From: Cytospora piceicola
Taxonomy: Eukaryota; Ascomycota; Sordariomycetes; Diaporthales; Cytosporaceae
Direction of reading: 5' to 3'
DNA length: 64,000 nucleotides
Assembly (NCBI GenBank): GCA_023375675.1
Contig: JALQBC010000061.1
Coordinates: forward strand, 1-64,000
In this document: positions 36,952 through 46,446 of the stretch, one piece after another
How positions within the stretch are numbered: position 1 is the first letter of the stretch
Layout of the letters: each line of letters starts with the position of its first letter
Program-made: the position numbers and the translations under genes
Notes under the pieces: model-generated
The model's input: the letters and a program-made list of their open reading frames with translations, nothing else
Told to the model about the DNA's origin: nothing
Database searches by the model: none

Positions 36952-38136
36952 TCAACCATCGGCCAAGATCGTGCCCTTCATACATATCTTGTCCCCCTTC
37001 GCAACCACAATCTCCCAAGCCTTCCCCTCCTCGACCTCCTTCGTAGATTCCGTCCGGATAGAATACTCATCACCCGCGTATAACGGCGAAAGAGCCCTGT
37101 ACGTAATCTCTCTTGCCTCCTTACCATGCACATCCCGGAAGTAATCCAGCATGCCTATAAGGTTGAGAGGCCCATGGACGACCAAACCCGGGTGCCCCTC
37201 CACATTCTTCGCCCAGCTCTCGTTGTAGTGGATCATATGTGCGTTGAACGTGAGGGCCGAGAAGCGGAACAGCGCCACGGGCGACCAGCTGAACCTGCGC
37301 TCCAGCACACCTGTTCACGGTTAGCCATCGACGGTACGGCACGAAGCAGGCAAAATAAAAAAACACGCGACATCACCCAGCCCCTCCTACTCACCGGTGC
37401 CGTCCGCCCCCTCGACGTCTTCCACGCTCGAACGCCGCCCGCCAGCCGCACCCGACACGGCAGGACCCCCCTCGCCACCACCGCCACCACCAACGCGCTC
37501 CCCCCCTGCCGGCGGCGGCGGCCTGAAGACCCAGGACCTCCGGTCCACCAGCGCCAGGCCCCCCGGGCCCCAGAACTCCTTCTCCACCTCCACGAGCACC
37601 ATCTCGCCCCCGCCCCCCCTGCTCCTCTTGGCCTCGGCGCCGACGAGCCTCGTCCTCTCCTCCACGGCGTCGCCCACGCGCAGCAGGCCGCCGCCGCCCG
37701 CGGGCGCCCACCGCATCGCCCCGCCGGCCCACATCCGGCGCGAGAACGGCGCGGGCGCGTTGAACGTCCGGTCCGTGCCGTCCGCGCCCAGGTCGGCCTC
37801 GGCGGCCGCGGGGGCGAAGTAGCCGAGGTGGTAGCCCGGGGGCAGCGGGGTGCCGGCGGGCGGCGGCGACGACGGGGCGGCGGCGGCGGCCAGGTCCGGG
37901 CCGCCCGGGTGCAGGCGCGGCCGGCCGAGCGCCAGGCTGAGCTTCTGCAGCTGGTGCCCGTCGAGGGCCTGCCGGAGGGTCCTGGTCTGGCCCTGGAAGG
38001 CGTCTCGCATCTGCTGCGCTGCCTCGGCGGCGGTGGTTGCCGGTGGTGGTGATGTCGTGAGGCTTCTCCTCGGTGCTGGACCACGCCTGGCGTGTCTGAG
38101 GAGGAGACGGGGTGCTGTTGATGGTTTCGACGCCAT
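36952..38136 (-). CDS. MaoC/HTD2-type hydratase-dehydratase (itaconyl-/mesaconyl-C4-CoA hydratase-like)
   Basis: Double-hotdog enoyl-thioester hydratase, predicted mitochondrial. Exons are 38136-37395 and 37310-36952 (366 residues). The 84-base intron starts GTGAGT. The N-terminus (MASKPSTAPRLLLRHARRG) is Arg-rich without acids, as in matrix presequences. The C-terminal hotdog has RFSALTFNAHMIHYNESWA and EGHPGLVVHGPL, with Asn270 and His275 in the positions of the catalytic pair of hydratase-2 enzymes. Relatives include fungal Htd2 (mitochondrial fatty acid synthesis), bacterial mesaconyl-C4-CoA hydratase and fungal itaconyl-CoA hydratase. A CoA-transferase on the same strand 411 bases upstream favours a CoA-ester substrate. 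The middle is rich in Gly/Pro/Ala and very GC-rich. Confidence 0.85.
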
Positions 38137-38547
38137 GGCGTGCGGGTGAGTTTGATGAGATCCGGATATGTACGAAGGGATAAAGTTGTCTTGGTTGAAT
38201 TATTTTGCCAATTGATCTGCTGCTGTGGAATCGGAGATGAAGTGAGGGGTTGAGTGAGGACAGACAGACAGACAGACAGACAGACAGGGCTGAGAATTAT
38301 TAAAACCCGGGGTTATGTATGATTGACAACTCTGAGCCTGTGAATATCCGCATGGCATGCGAATAGCAACATCTAAATTCTCGAAACTAACAATATTGAT
38401 TGCATTTCACCAGAGATCATAACGGTAGTGCTACTAGGCGCCTGACTGCTGCGCTTGTTTGCGGGCTCAATATAGCTTTGACCATAGCTCATGCAAGTCA
38501 CCAGCGTGTCTATCGTCAGGACCAGATATATAACAGCCACTTCCAGT
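38137..38547. other. Hydratase promoter region with (GACA)n microsatellite
   Basis: A 411-base gap between two genes on the same strand. A GACA tetranucleotide run of about six units lies at 38261-38287. Nothing else is evident. Confidence 0.6.
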
Positions 38548-39810
38548 TCAGATTTCCACTCCAAGCTCAGCAAATATCTTTTCATTGTGCTCTCCCACCG
38601 CAGGCACCGGATCCATCCTGGCATCCTCAGCCGCTGCAAAGCCAGGTGGGACCAAGGCCGGCACGCGTCCTTCCGGGGTCTGCACATCCGTCCAGCGTCC
38701 CCGAGCCTTCAACTGCGGGTGTTCCCAGACGCCTTGCATGTCATTCAGCTTTGCGTTTGCGATTCCGGCCCGGTCCAGCCTCGCTAGCAGCTCTTGCGCC
38801 GTCAGACGGGAGAACACCTTGTAGATGATGTCCCTCAGTGGCTCCTGGTTCTCAACCCTGAGGGTGTTGCTGTTGAACCTCGGATCATGAGCCAGGTCCG
38901 GGTCCTCCAATACATCACTGCACAGCCTGGCCCATTCCCGCTCGTTCTGCAGCCCTAGCATGACGGATTCCCCGTCGCCAGCCGTGAAGGGTCCATAAGG
39001 ATAGATCGTAGCATGGGCAGCCCCGACTCTCGGCGGCGGCGGCTGGCCCTCGAACGTATAGTACAACGGGAAAGACATCCACTCCGCCATGCTCTCCAAC
39101 ATGGAGATATCAATCCTCTTGCCCTTACCGGTCTTGCCCCTCTCGATGATCGCCCCCATAATGTTCACCAGCGCATACATGCCCGCAGAGATATCCGCGA
39201 TGGAGATGCCCACCTTGGCCGGCTCGTCGCGCGTCCCCGTCACGCCCAGCAGCCCCGCCTCGGACTGCACCAGGAGGTCGTAGGCCTTCCTGTCCCTGTA
39301 CGGCCCGTCCGACCCGTAGCCGCTGACGTCGCACACGACCAGGCCCGGGTGCTCCCCCTTGAGGGCGTCGTAGGACAGGCCCATGCGCTCGGCCGCGCCG
39401 GGGGCCAGGTTCTGGACCAGCACGTCGGCCCGGCCGACGAGCGCCCTGAGGACGCCGAGGTCCCCCGCCTTCTTGAGGTCCAGCGCGAGGCTCTCCTTGG
39501 AGCGGTTGGTCCAGACGAAGTGCGACGACTGCCCGCGCACCCGCCCGTCGTAGGCCCGGGCGAAGTCGCCGGCCCCGGGCCGCTCGACCTTGATGACCCG
39601 CGCGCCTAGGTCTGCCAGCTGGCGGGTGCAGAAGGGGGCGGCGATGGCGTGTTCCAGGCTGACCACCGTGATGCCCTCCAGTGGTAGCTGTTTTTTCTTG
39701 GTAGAGTACGGCCTGCACGCAGTATGACGTGAGGTTGTCGTGGAGGAGCATCCGGGAAACGTGAAGAGTCGGGGCGTCCCAAAGACTCGGAAAAGCTGGG
39801 GCCGAGACAT
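38548..39810 (-). CDS. Family III (CaiB/BaiF) CoA-transferase, mitochondrial
   Basis: Transfers CoA between carboxylic acids, typically from succinyl-CoA to a dicarboxylic or branched acid. Single exon of 420 residues, the usual family length. Residues 1-38 look like a mitochondrial presequence (TSRHTACRPYSTKKK). The body begins LEGITVVSLEHAIAAPF. The nucleophilic Asp of the family corresponds to Asp206 in GISIADISAGMYA. DVSGYGSDGPYRDRKAYD and GKGKRIDISMLESMAEW are other signatures. Nearest known groups are succinyl-CoA:glutarate CoA-transferase, mesaconyl-CoA transferase and fungal itaconyl-CoA transferase; substrate cannot be fixed by eye. It shares a 533-base bidirectional promoter with an acyl-CoA dehydrogenase and lies head-to-tail with the hydratase. 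Confidence 0.92.
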   Translation of the reverse strand: MSRPQLFRVFGTPRLFTFPGCSSTTTSRHTACRPYSTKKKQLPLEGITVVSLEHAIAAPFCTRQLADLGARVIKVERPGAGDFARAYDGRVRGQSSHFVWTNRSKESLALDLKKAGDLGVLRALVGRADVLVQNLAPGAAERMGLSYDALKGEHPGLVVCDVSGYGSDGPYRDRKAYDLLVQSEAGLLGVTGTRDEPAKVGISIADISAGMYALVNIMGAIIERGKTGKGKRIDISMLESMAEWMSFPLYYTFEGQPPPPRVGAAHATIYPYGPFTAGDGESVMLGLQNEREWARLCSDVLEDPDLAHDPRFNSNTLRVENQEPLRDIIYKVFSRLTAQELLARLDRAGIANAKLNDMQGVWEHPQLKARGRWTDVQTPEGRVPALVPPGFAAAEDARMDPVPAVGEHNEKIFAELGVEI

Positions 39811-40343
39811 CCCGCGTTCGTTCAGGGACTGCCCTTAAATATTGCTGAAGTTCAGGAGAAGATGCAGCCCCTTCTCTGTCGTCAACCACAACAATTATGA
39901 AGCAAAATTGACTTGACGAGATCTCTTAATAACAGCGCCTCACCCCTCCCGGCGGTGAAGTCCAATGTGCTGTCTGGGTGATGAGAAGTCGCAGCGATCG
40001 GGTCAATTGGAGAAGGGAGGGGCCGAGGCAGAAAAGAAAGGATGCTTGCAAACTCCAGGGGCTGCATGTTGATAAGACGTCTTGAAAAGGAAAACAAATA
40101 GCCGACACAGCTGAGAGAGAGAACCGAAGTGCGCCTCCCCCTCACTCCAACTCAGGTTGCGCCCGAAGTAGATCCGTCTTGTTCCCCGTCATGAGTGCCC
40201 GCGGGAACTGTACATAGACCAATCCTCCGGAAGCCTGCATCGCAAGGGTTAATAAACTTTTTGAATGGTCTCTCCAAGAGGTTTGAAACAACTTCACAAC
40301 TTTGATCGAGGAAGTCAGGATAGAACGTCAAGTCACAGAAGCG
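39811..40343. promoter_or_regulatory. Bidirectional promoter of CoA-transferase and acyl-CoA dehydrogenase genes
   Basis: 533 bases between divergent start codons. One CCGAGG hexamer is at 40023-40028. This is the core bound by FarA/FarB-type regulators of fatty-acid use in aspergilli, but a single copy is weak evidence. No other repeat is evident. Confidence 0.5.
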
Positions 40344-41769
40344 ATGTCTCGAGTTGTTTCAAAAACCGTATGCCAGCTAGGCCGTCGTCCCCTGGCAATC
40401 CCCAAGGCTGCGCCTGTCCCCACACGCAGCAGCAACGCCTTCTCAACGACTCCCCCCAGACGAAGCCTCATGGAGACAACAGGCTTCACAGACACCCAGC
40501 TCACGGTCCGGGACGCAGTAGGCGCGGTCTGCGCCCAGTTCCCCAACTCATACTGGCAGGAAAAAGACCAGAAGGAGGAGGACCCGAGCGAGTTCCACGC
40601 CGCCCTCGCCCGCGACGGCTGGCTCGGCATCGCCCTCCCGGAGGCCCTCGGCGGGTCGGGGCTCGGCATCTCGGAGGCAACCATGATGATGCAGGCCATC
40701 GCGGAGAGCGGCGCGGGCATGGCGGGCGCGCAGTCCATCCACGCCAACGTGTACGCCACGCAGCCGCTCGCCCGGTTCGGCAGCAGGGAGCAGCTCGAGG
40801 GCACGATCCCGCACGTCGTGTCCGGGCGGTGGCGCACGTGCTTCGGCGTGACGGAGCCGGGCGCCGGCCTGGACACGCTGCGGCTGGCGACGAGGGCCGA
40901 GAGGCGCGCCGACGGGTCGTACCGGGTCACGGGCCAGAAGGTCTGGATCACGTGCGCGCAGGTGGCGCGGAAGATGATGCTGCTCGCCCGCACGGCGCCG
41001 CCGGCTGGCGGGGCGGGCAGGCCGAGCGAGGGGCTGTCGCTGTTCTGCATCGACCTCGACCGCGGGCAGCCGGGGCTCGACATCAGGAAGATCAAGAAGA
41101 TGGGCGGCCGGGCGGTGGACGCGAACGAGGTCTACTTCGACGACTACGCCATCCCGGCCGAGTCCCTCGTCGGGGAGGAGGGCAGGGGCTTCAAGATGAT
41201 CCTGCACGGGATGAACGCGGAGCGTTGCCTGTTAGCTGGCGAGGCTCTCGGTCTGGGCTACGCAGCGCTGGAAAGGGCCACCGAGTACGCGCGGGAGAGG
41301 ACGGTGTTCCAGCGTCCGATCGGGATGAACCAGGGAATCGCCCATCCGCTGGCCGACGCCTTCATGAAGCTGGAGGCCGCGAAGCTGGCCACGTACCATG
41401 CGGCAAGGCTCTTTGACAGCAGCAGGGACGATGCATCCCTACGCCCTGAACAAATTGGCGTTGCTTGCAACAGTGCCAAATACATGGCTGCTGAAGCAGC
41501 ATTTACTGCATGTGAAAGGGCCGTTTTGACGGTAAGTCTCCAGATGTCCCTGGACTGTCCACCACCAACTATACCTTGTTCCTGTTACCATATGATTTCT
41601 CTGCTGACTTGTGTCATGTCATTAGCACGGAGGGATGGGATATGCTGCGGAATACGACGTCGAAAGATGGTTTCGTGAATGTCTGGTCCCTCGCATCGCA
41701 CCAGTTAGTCGGGAGATGATCCTGAATTATATCAGTGAAAGGGTGCTCCAGCTGCCGAGGAGCTACTAG
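40344..41769 (+). CDS. Acyl-CoA dehydrogenase, mitochondrial (isovaleryl-CoA dehydrogenase-type active site)
   Basis: FAD enzyme forming a 2,3-enoyl-CoA. Exons are 40344-41531 and 41626-41769, giving 443 residues. The 94-base intron starts GTAAGT and ends ATTAG. The ATG at 40344 begins a presequence (SRVVSKTVCQLGRRP...FSTTPPRR). The FAD/acyl binding stretch CFGVTEPGAGLDTLR is seen; the usual S after G is replaced by L. HGGMGYAAEYDVERWFRE follows the intron. The common catalytic Glu near the C-terminus is replaced by Pro in RIAPVSRE. A Glu is instead present at 293 in HGMNAERCLLAG, the position used by isovaleryl- and long-chain acyl-CoA dehydrogenases. That points to a branched substrate. It is divergent from the CoA-transferase. 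Confidence 0.92.
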
Positions 41770-42126
41770 GCATTCCCCAGCATGGCCTGTAGGGAGGACA
41801 TATAGAATGTAGACACAAATTCCACATGTGCATACTAAGTATACAAGTAGCAAAGGCAGCTAGCTATAAATTGACGTCCTCGACGGTGATGGCTCGTCTT
41901 TCTGAGGGTTAAACCCTGTCATAAGCCCCGGACCACCCCCTCCCCCGAACATGTGCCCGGGATCTCTCCTGTACCGGACCGTAGGATCCAACCAAGCCCG
42001 ACGACTCCAAACAACCCCTCCAGCCATACCTACTCAAGTACGTACTGTGTACTCAAGTACTCTTTAGGGATCGATCTGAGGTCGCGATTCGTCGATACCG
42101 TCTCTAGTCGTTACCGTCACTCCAAG
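41770..42126. other. Intergenic region before the Nudix gene
   Basis: 357 bases, tandem gene arrangement. It includes TACTCAAGTAC-type repeats at about 42030-42061. No gene is visible. Confidence 0.55.
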
Positions 42127-43729
42127 ATGCACGCCACAACAGCAACAGAGCATACCTCGAACGGGCACCCTGAACCAGAGCACGGCGACACTGCTGCTAC
42201 TACTGCTCTTTCGCCGACGGAAGCCGAAGTCCAGGAGATCGTCCAGAGCATCAGAGACGCATCTGCACCTACGTCAGCGCCGACAACCACAACAACCCCA
42301 TCCGAGTTCGACGAGGGCGCATATTGGGACCTGTCCAGCATGGCGCCGCTGAATGCAAGCTCGAAAGTCAGTACTTTTGGCCGAGCACAGTGACAATATA
42401 TACACAACCCCCGAATATAGAATTGACTTGCCTCCCTCCCTGCCTTCCTGCCTTCCTGCCTTCCTGCCTGCCTTCCCGCCCGCCCTCTCTTCTCTTCTCC
42501 CACCGCGCGCTGCGCTCCTCTGTCCTCCAGAAAGAAACCTCTCCGCCATGAACAGGATGATAGTGACAAGAACCAAGGCCGCCATAGCTCGACTGCGCGC
42601 CTACAAGCCGCCGCCCTTCCCGCTCTGGGACGCGTTGCCCGTCAGCAGGAGGGCGGCCGTCCTGATCCTGCTGTATGCCGACCGGAGGGGCGATCTTAGG
42701 GTCGTGCTCACCATGCGCGCGGCGAGTCTGAGGAGTTTCTCTGGTTCGTGATTGCCTCGGACAAGAAGAAGAGTGCTGCCTTTTTTTGCTGACAGGGTGT
42801 TTCCCCCGTGGACAGGCCATGCAGCATTCCCAGGTGGCAAAGCGGACAGCCTAGAAGAGACACCATGTATGCCCCCCCCCCCTTCCCAACCCACTCCCTT
42901 CTCTTACCACTCTTGCCTCGTCTGGCAAATGACACCTTGTGGTAGTCCGTGACTGACATGATGGCCCCTGTGCGAATGCCCAATAGACCAAGTAGCCCGC
43001 CGCGAAGCCTGGGAGGAGATTGGCCTCCCTATCGACGACACGAAGATCCCCAAGCCCTTCCGCATCGAGCACCTCTGCTGCCTCCCACACTCCCTCGCCA
43101 AGACCGAACTCGTCGTCCGGCCCTGCGTGGCCCTCCTCCACTCCGACGAGGACCCAGCCGACCAAAAGACGTCCCCCACGGCCGACGAGAGCCTCATACC
43201 CAAGCTGGACGCGAAGGAGGTCGCCGCCGTGTTCTCCGGGCCCCTGCACAACTTCCTCCTGGCCGAGGACGAGGTGTTGCCAGGCGACGAGGAGGCGGGG
43301 GCGGGGGCGGGAAGCACCAGGGGCGCCAAGGTGCTGCCGGAGGGGCAGTGGTACGAGGGCCGGTGGGCCGAGTTCCACGACACCCCGTGGCGGGTGCACT
43401 ACTTCTACGTGCCCGTGAGCCACCAGCGCGTGACCAGGCCGCGGGCGCGCGAGGGCGGGCTGGCGGCCATCGCGGAGCAGCCCGAGGAGGAGGACGGGGC
43501 CGGGGCCGGGCGGTACATGGTGTGGGGCATGACGGGGCGCATGCTCGTGGACGCGGCGCGGGTGGCCTACGCGCGCGAGCCCGAGTTCGAGCACAACGCG
43601 CACTACGGCGACGAGGCCGTCATCGAGCGGATGGCCGGCGCGGGCGGGCTGGGGGAGAAGAAGAGGCCCGCGGCCGTGGAGGCTGCGCGGCACGAGGACG
43701 ACAAGGCCAAGGAGGGGAGCAAGATGTGA
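42127..43729 (+). CDS. Nudix hydrolase, CoA pyrophosphatase-like (PCD1/NUDT7 group)
   Basis: Predicted to cleave CoA or oxidised CoA to acyl-phosphopantetheine and 3',5'-ADP, often in peroxisomes. Firm exons are 42531-42743, 42816-42866 and 42987-43729. Joined, they give FSGHAAFPGGKADSLEETP followed by YQVARREAWEEIGLP, a Nudix box split by an intron, with one residue more than the canonical spacing. LPVSRRAAVLILLYADRRGD is the PCD1-group strand before it. The first exon, 42127 to about 42369 (MHATTATEH...APLNASSK), fits homologous N-termini ending PLNA. Its junction to 42531 needs an atypical donor, so an internal start at 42548 is an alternative. The C-terminal region is long and acidic. Pyrophosphatase substrate is inferred from the family only. 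Confidence 0.82.
42433..42484. repeat. CCTTCCTG tandem repeat inside a Nudix intron
   Basis: A degenerate run of about six CTGCCTTC-type units forms an extended polypyrimidine stretch before the 3' splice site of the first Nudix intron. Confidence 0.8.
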
Positions 43730-44023
43730 GGACTGCGGTGGAGATAAAGCCAATGATATACTGCAGTTTGTTTTATCCCGCACAGTCTGATGTGCTGTTT
43801 GATTGCCGTTCTTCATGGCTAATCAGAATATGCTGAGGCTTCATACGCATGACTGTTGCTGAATGCTATGTCGAGGTATCGACAGTGTCCCCCACTGCTG
43901 CTGAACGCATAATTCCAGAACGAGGCAGTAGGCTGCAAAGGCTAAAGTAATGAAACACGGCACCGAAATGCAAATGATGCTTGAGTACCATATAAGGATC
44001 CTATATCCTCAACACTCATCTCC

Positions 44024-44883
44024 TCAATGGCATTGTGTCTCCTTGGTGGCCGTGGTCTGACCCCCGAAGACCAGGTAGCCCAGAAACGCCCCCAGCGTCA
44101 CCGCGACCATCACCCAGCCGTTGTACGTCATGAATACCAACCTGGCAGTACCGACAATTCAGCTCCATGGCTCGCTGTGCGGACGAAGCAAGAGAGGGTC
44201 CGGGTTTACTCACATCAGCATAAAGGCATAGAAAGTCTGCAGCGCATACATGACCGCCTTGACCAGGTGCACCCTCTTGTTGACCTGCGCCTTGTTCTGC
44301 CCTGTCGCCCACGCCAGCGGCGTAGTCTCAGCAATGTTGTCGCCTCGAGGTATCCAAGGTAAGCGCGTGGCATCGCAGATAGAAGAAGGCGGTTCTCAAC
44401 TCAGACGGGAGACTACAGAAAGGAACCGCCCTACTACAAACAAGTATTGTTTTTTTTTGTTGTTTTTTTGCCCATAGGAAAGGGGAGTTACTCACTGGGG
44501 ACAGATTCCACCCTCTTGTTCATGACCACCTCGTACCGCCGCGTGCCGGCGCGCAGGGCCTCGTAGCCCATCCCGATCAGGACGACGGCGGCCAGGCTGA
44601 AGAGCAGGCCGGCCGTGGTTCGTATGTGCCACTGGTTGAAGACGATGCAGAGGTTGGTCGTGTCCCAGGTGAAGAGCATCTGTTGATGGGGCCATTCCGT
44701 CGTCAGCCTATCTCCGCCGTCCCCTTTGGGGAGACCTTTGGGGGGGTCTCGGGATTCGTTTCTGGGCGGGGTCCTTACGTTCATGTTGCACATCTCGCCG
44801 TGTGATGGCATGGTGTGGCCCTCGTGGCCTCCGTGGCCGGGCATGTCGCCCATGTCGCCGTGGCCCATCTTCATGTGGTCCAT
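44024..44883 (-). CDS. CTR-family copper transporter
   Basis: Trimeric high-affinity Cu(I) importer of the plasma or vacuolar membrane. Four exons, 44883-44779, 44679-44496, 44343-44214 and 44141-44024, give 178 residues. Donors are GTAAGG, GTGAGT and GTGAGT. The third exon acceptor (CTCGAG) is chosen by frame. The N-terminus is Met/His-rich (MDHMKMGHGDMGDMPGHGGH), as expected for copper capture. Three membrane helices follow: TTAGLLFSLAAVVLIGMGY, then ALQTFYAFMLMLVFMTYN with the MxxxM motif, then VTLGAFLGYLVFG with GxxxG packing. The C-terminus ends in Cys-His, a known copper hand-off site. Tandem copper-element-like motifs lie about 200 bases upstream. It is convergent with the Nudix gene and divergent from BNA1. 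Confidence 0.92.
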
Positions 44884-45550
44884 TGTTGTCGTCGTTGCTC
44901 CTCGAAGGTCGTTAGAGCTGCGGCTGGGTTGGGCGATGGCGGATTGGACCGTAACGAAGGGGCGAAAACGGGATGGAAGGATGGAAGGAGGGAAGGGAAG
45001 AGGTAGTATTCCGGAATATATGTATGAGGAATGGAACAGCTATGTGCCGAATAAGCCACACTCGACAGCTGACTTGAGCTTAACTTGCTCAAACTTGCGC
45101 AACACTGCAGGCCGCTTCCAGTCAGTGCAGACAATGGAACAATAGAGGGTGGTGTGTCGCCTGTCGCAGAGGGGACTGATGACGCAGCGCATATCAGTGC
45201 CCATGGATCAGGGCTTATCAGGGAATCCCCCTGTAATACCCGCCTAAGGTCCGGCTCAGTGGAACCTAGTTCCAGCGCCTGGACCCTGAACAACGCGTGG
45301 GGTGTTTGCTACTGTCATGACTGTACCGACGGTTGACACTTCCAAGGTTCCGACCTCTATACGATCCGTCCCGAGCCTCCCGACCTGTATAGTAAGCGCC
45401 GACAACACAGTTGAAGGGCAGTCATAACTATCTTCTGTTGCAAGCTTGAACAGGATATTCAAGAATATACCATAACTGGGAAGCGTCAAGAAAAAAGAGG
45501 TATCTCTTGAATTGGGCCAAGTTTTTACTCCGTGACCAACAACTTTCAAG
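44884..45550. other. Bidirectional promoter region between CTR and BNA1
   Basis: 667 bases between divergent start codons. It contains the copper-element-like repeats at 45084-45102 with an inverted half-site at 45074-45079. No gene is present. Confidence 0.6.
45084..45102. promoter_or_regulatory. Two tandem copper-response-element-like sites (Mac1/GRISEA type)
   Basis: CTTGCTCAA at 45084-45092 and CTTGCGCAA at 45094-45102 differ from the Mac1 element TTTGC(T/G)CA only at the first base. They begin exactly 10 bases apart. An inverted half-site TTGAGC precedes them at 45074-45079. Mac1 targets typically need two elements. They lie about 200 bases before the CTR start codon. Confidence 0.6.
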
Positions 45551-46259
45551 ATGCTCCCAACACCAGTCAACCTTCCCAAGTGGTGAGTAAAGCCTGGTGG
45601 ATGAAAAGAGAAAAGGAAAAAACCACAATTGATGAAGACATGAAGACTAATTACCTACCCTCCTCAGGCTCGAGGAGAACTCACACCTCCTCAAGCCCCC
45701 AGTCAACAACTACTGCGTCTACAATGAAGGCTTCACAGTCATGGCATGTCTACCTCACCAACATCCTCAAACACCACAACTATACATCCCGCACAGCTAA
45801 CAACTCCCCCCCCCCCCCATCCAGATCGTGGGCGGCCCGAACGCGAGGACGGACTACCACATCAACGAGACCCCGGAGTGGTTCTACCAGCACAAGGGCG
45901 CCATGCTGCTCAAGGTGGTCGACGGCGGCGAGTTCCGGGACGTCGTCATCCGGGAGGGCGACATGTTCCTGCTCCCCGGGGGCACGCCGCACAACCCCGT
46001 CCGGTTCGCCGGCACGGTCGGCGTCGTGCTCGAGCAGCGGAGGCCCGAGGGCTCGGTCGACCGCATGCGGTGGTACTGCGCCGGCTGCGGCGCCGTCGTG
46101 CACGAGGCGGCCTTCCACTGCACCGACCTCGGCACCCAGATCAAGGCCGCCCTCGAGGCCTTCAGGGCCAGCGAGGCGGACCGGAGGTGTGGGGAGTGCG
46201 GCGAGATGGCCGAGACGGCGCCGAGGCCGGGCAGCATCCAGGATCCGAACCTGGAGTGA
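45551..46259 (+). CDS. BNA1: 3-hydroxyanthranilate 3,4-dioxygenase (kynurenine pathway)
   Basis: Cytosolic Fe(II) enzyme opening 3-hydroxyanthranilate on the route from tryptophan to quinolinate and NAD. Three exons, 45551-45582, 45668-45743 and 45825-46259, give 180 residues, the normal length. The first intron starts GTGAGT. The second begins GC (GCATGT), since only the junction ATG|GCATGT...CCAG|ATCGTG yields the conserved [20 protein letters not shown]. Iron ligands lie in [14 protein letters not shown] and [10 protein letters not shown] rubredoxin-like pair of CxxC motifs (CAGC and CGEC) closes the protein, as in fungal and bacterial members with the second metal site. It is divergent from the copper transporter and convergent with the FAH-family gene 187 bases downstream. 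Confidence 0.96.
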
Positions 46260-46446
46260 TCGGGAAGGAGGATGAGGAGGCAAGAGGTTTATGTATGGGG
46301 GCGCGATGGACGGGGGGGTTTCGATTATGTCTTCATTGATGCCTGTGTCTATGCAATGCCGATCCCAAGTCTAATTGTTTTAAAATGTACATACCCACGC
46401 CCAATCCTAATCATCATCTCCCTCTGTCCATCCGCCAAGAACCTTT

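Noticed and set aside
37126..38052. 308-codon plus-strand frame over the hydratase gene
   Set aside because: It is antisense to the MaoC/HTD2-like gene; Arg/Pro/Ala-rich shadow.
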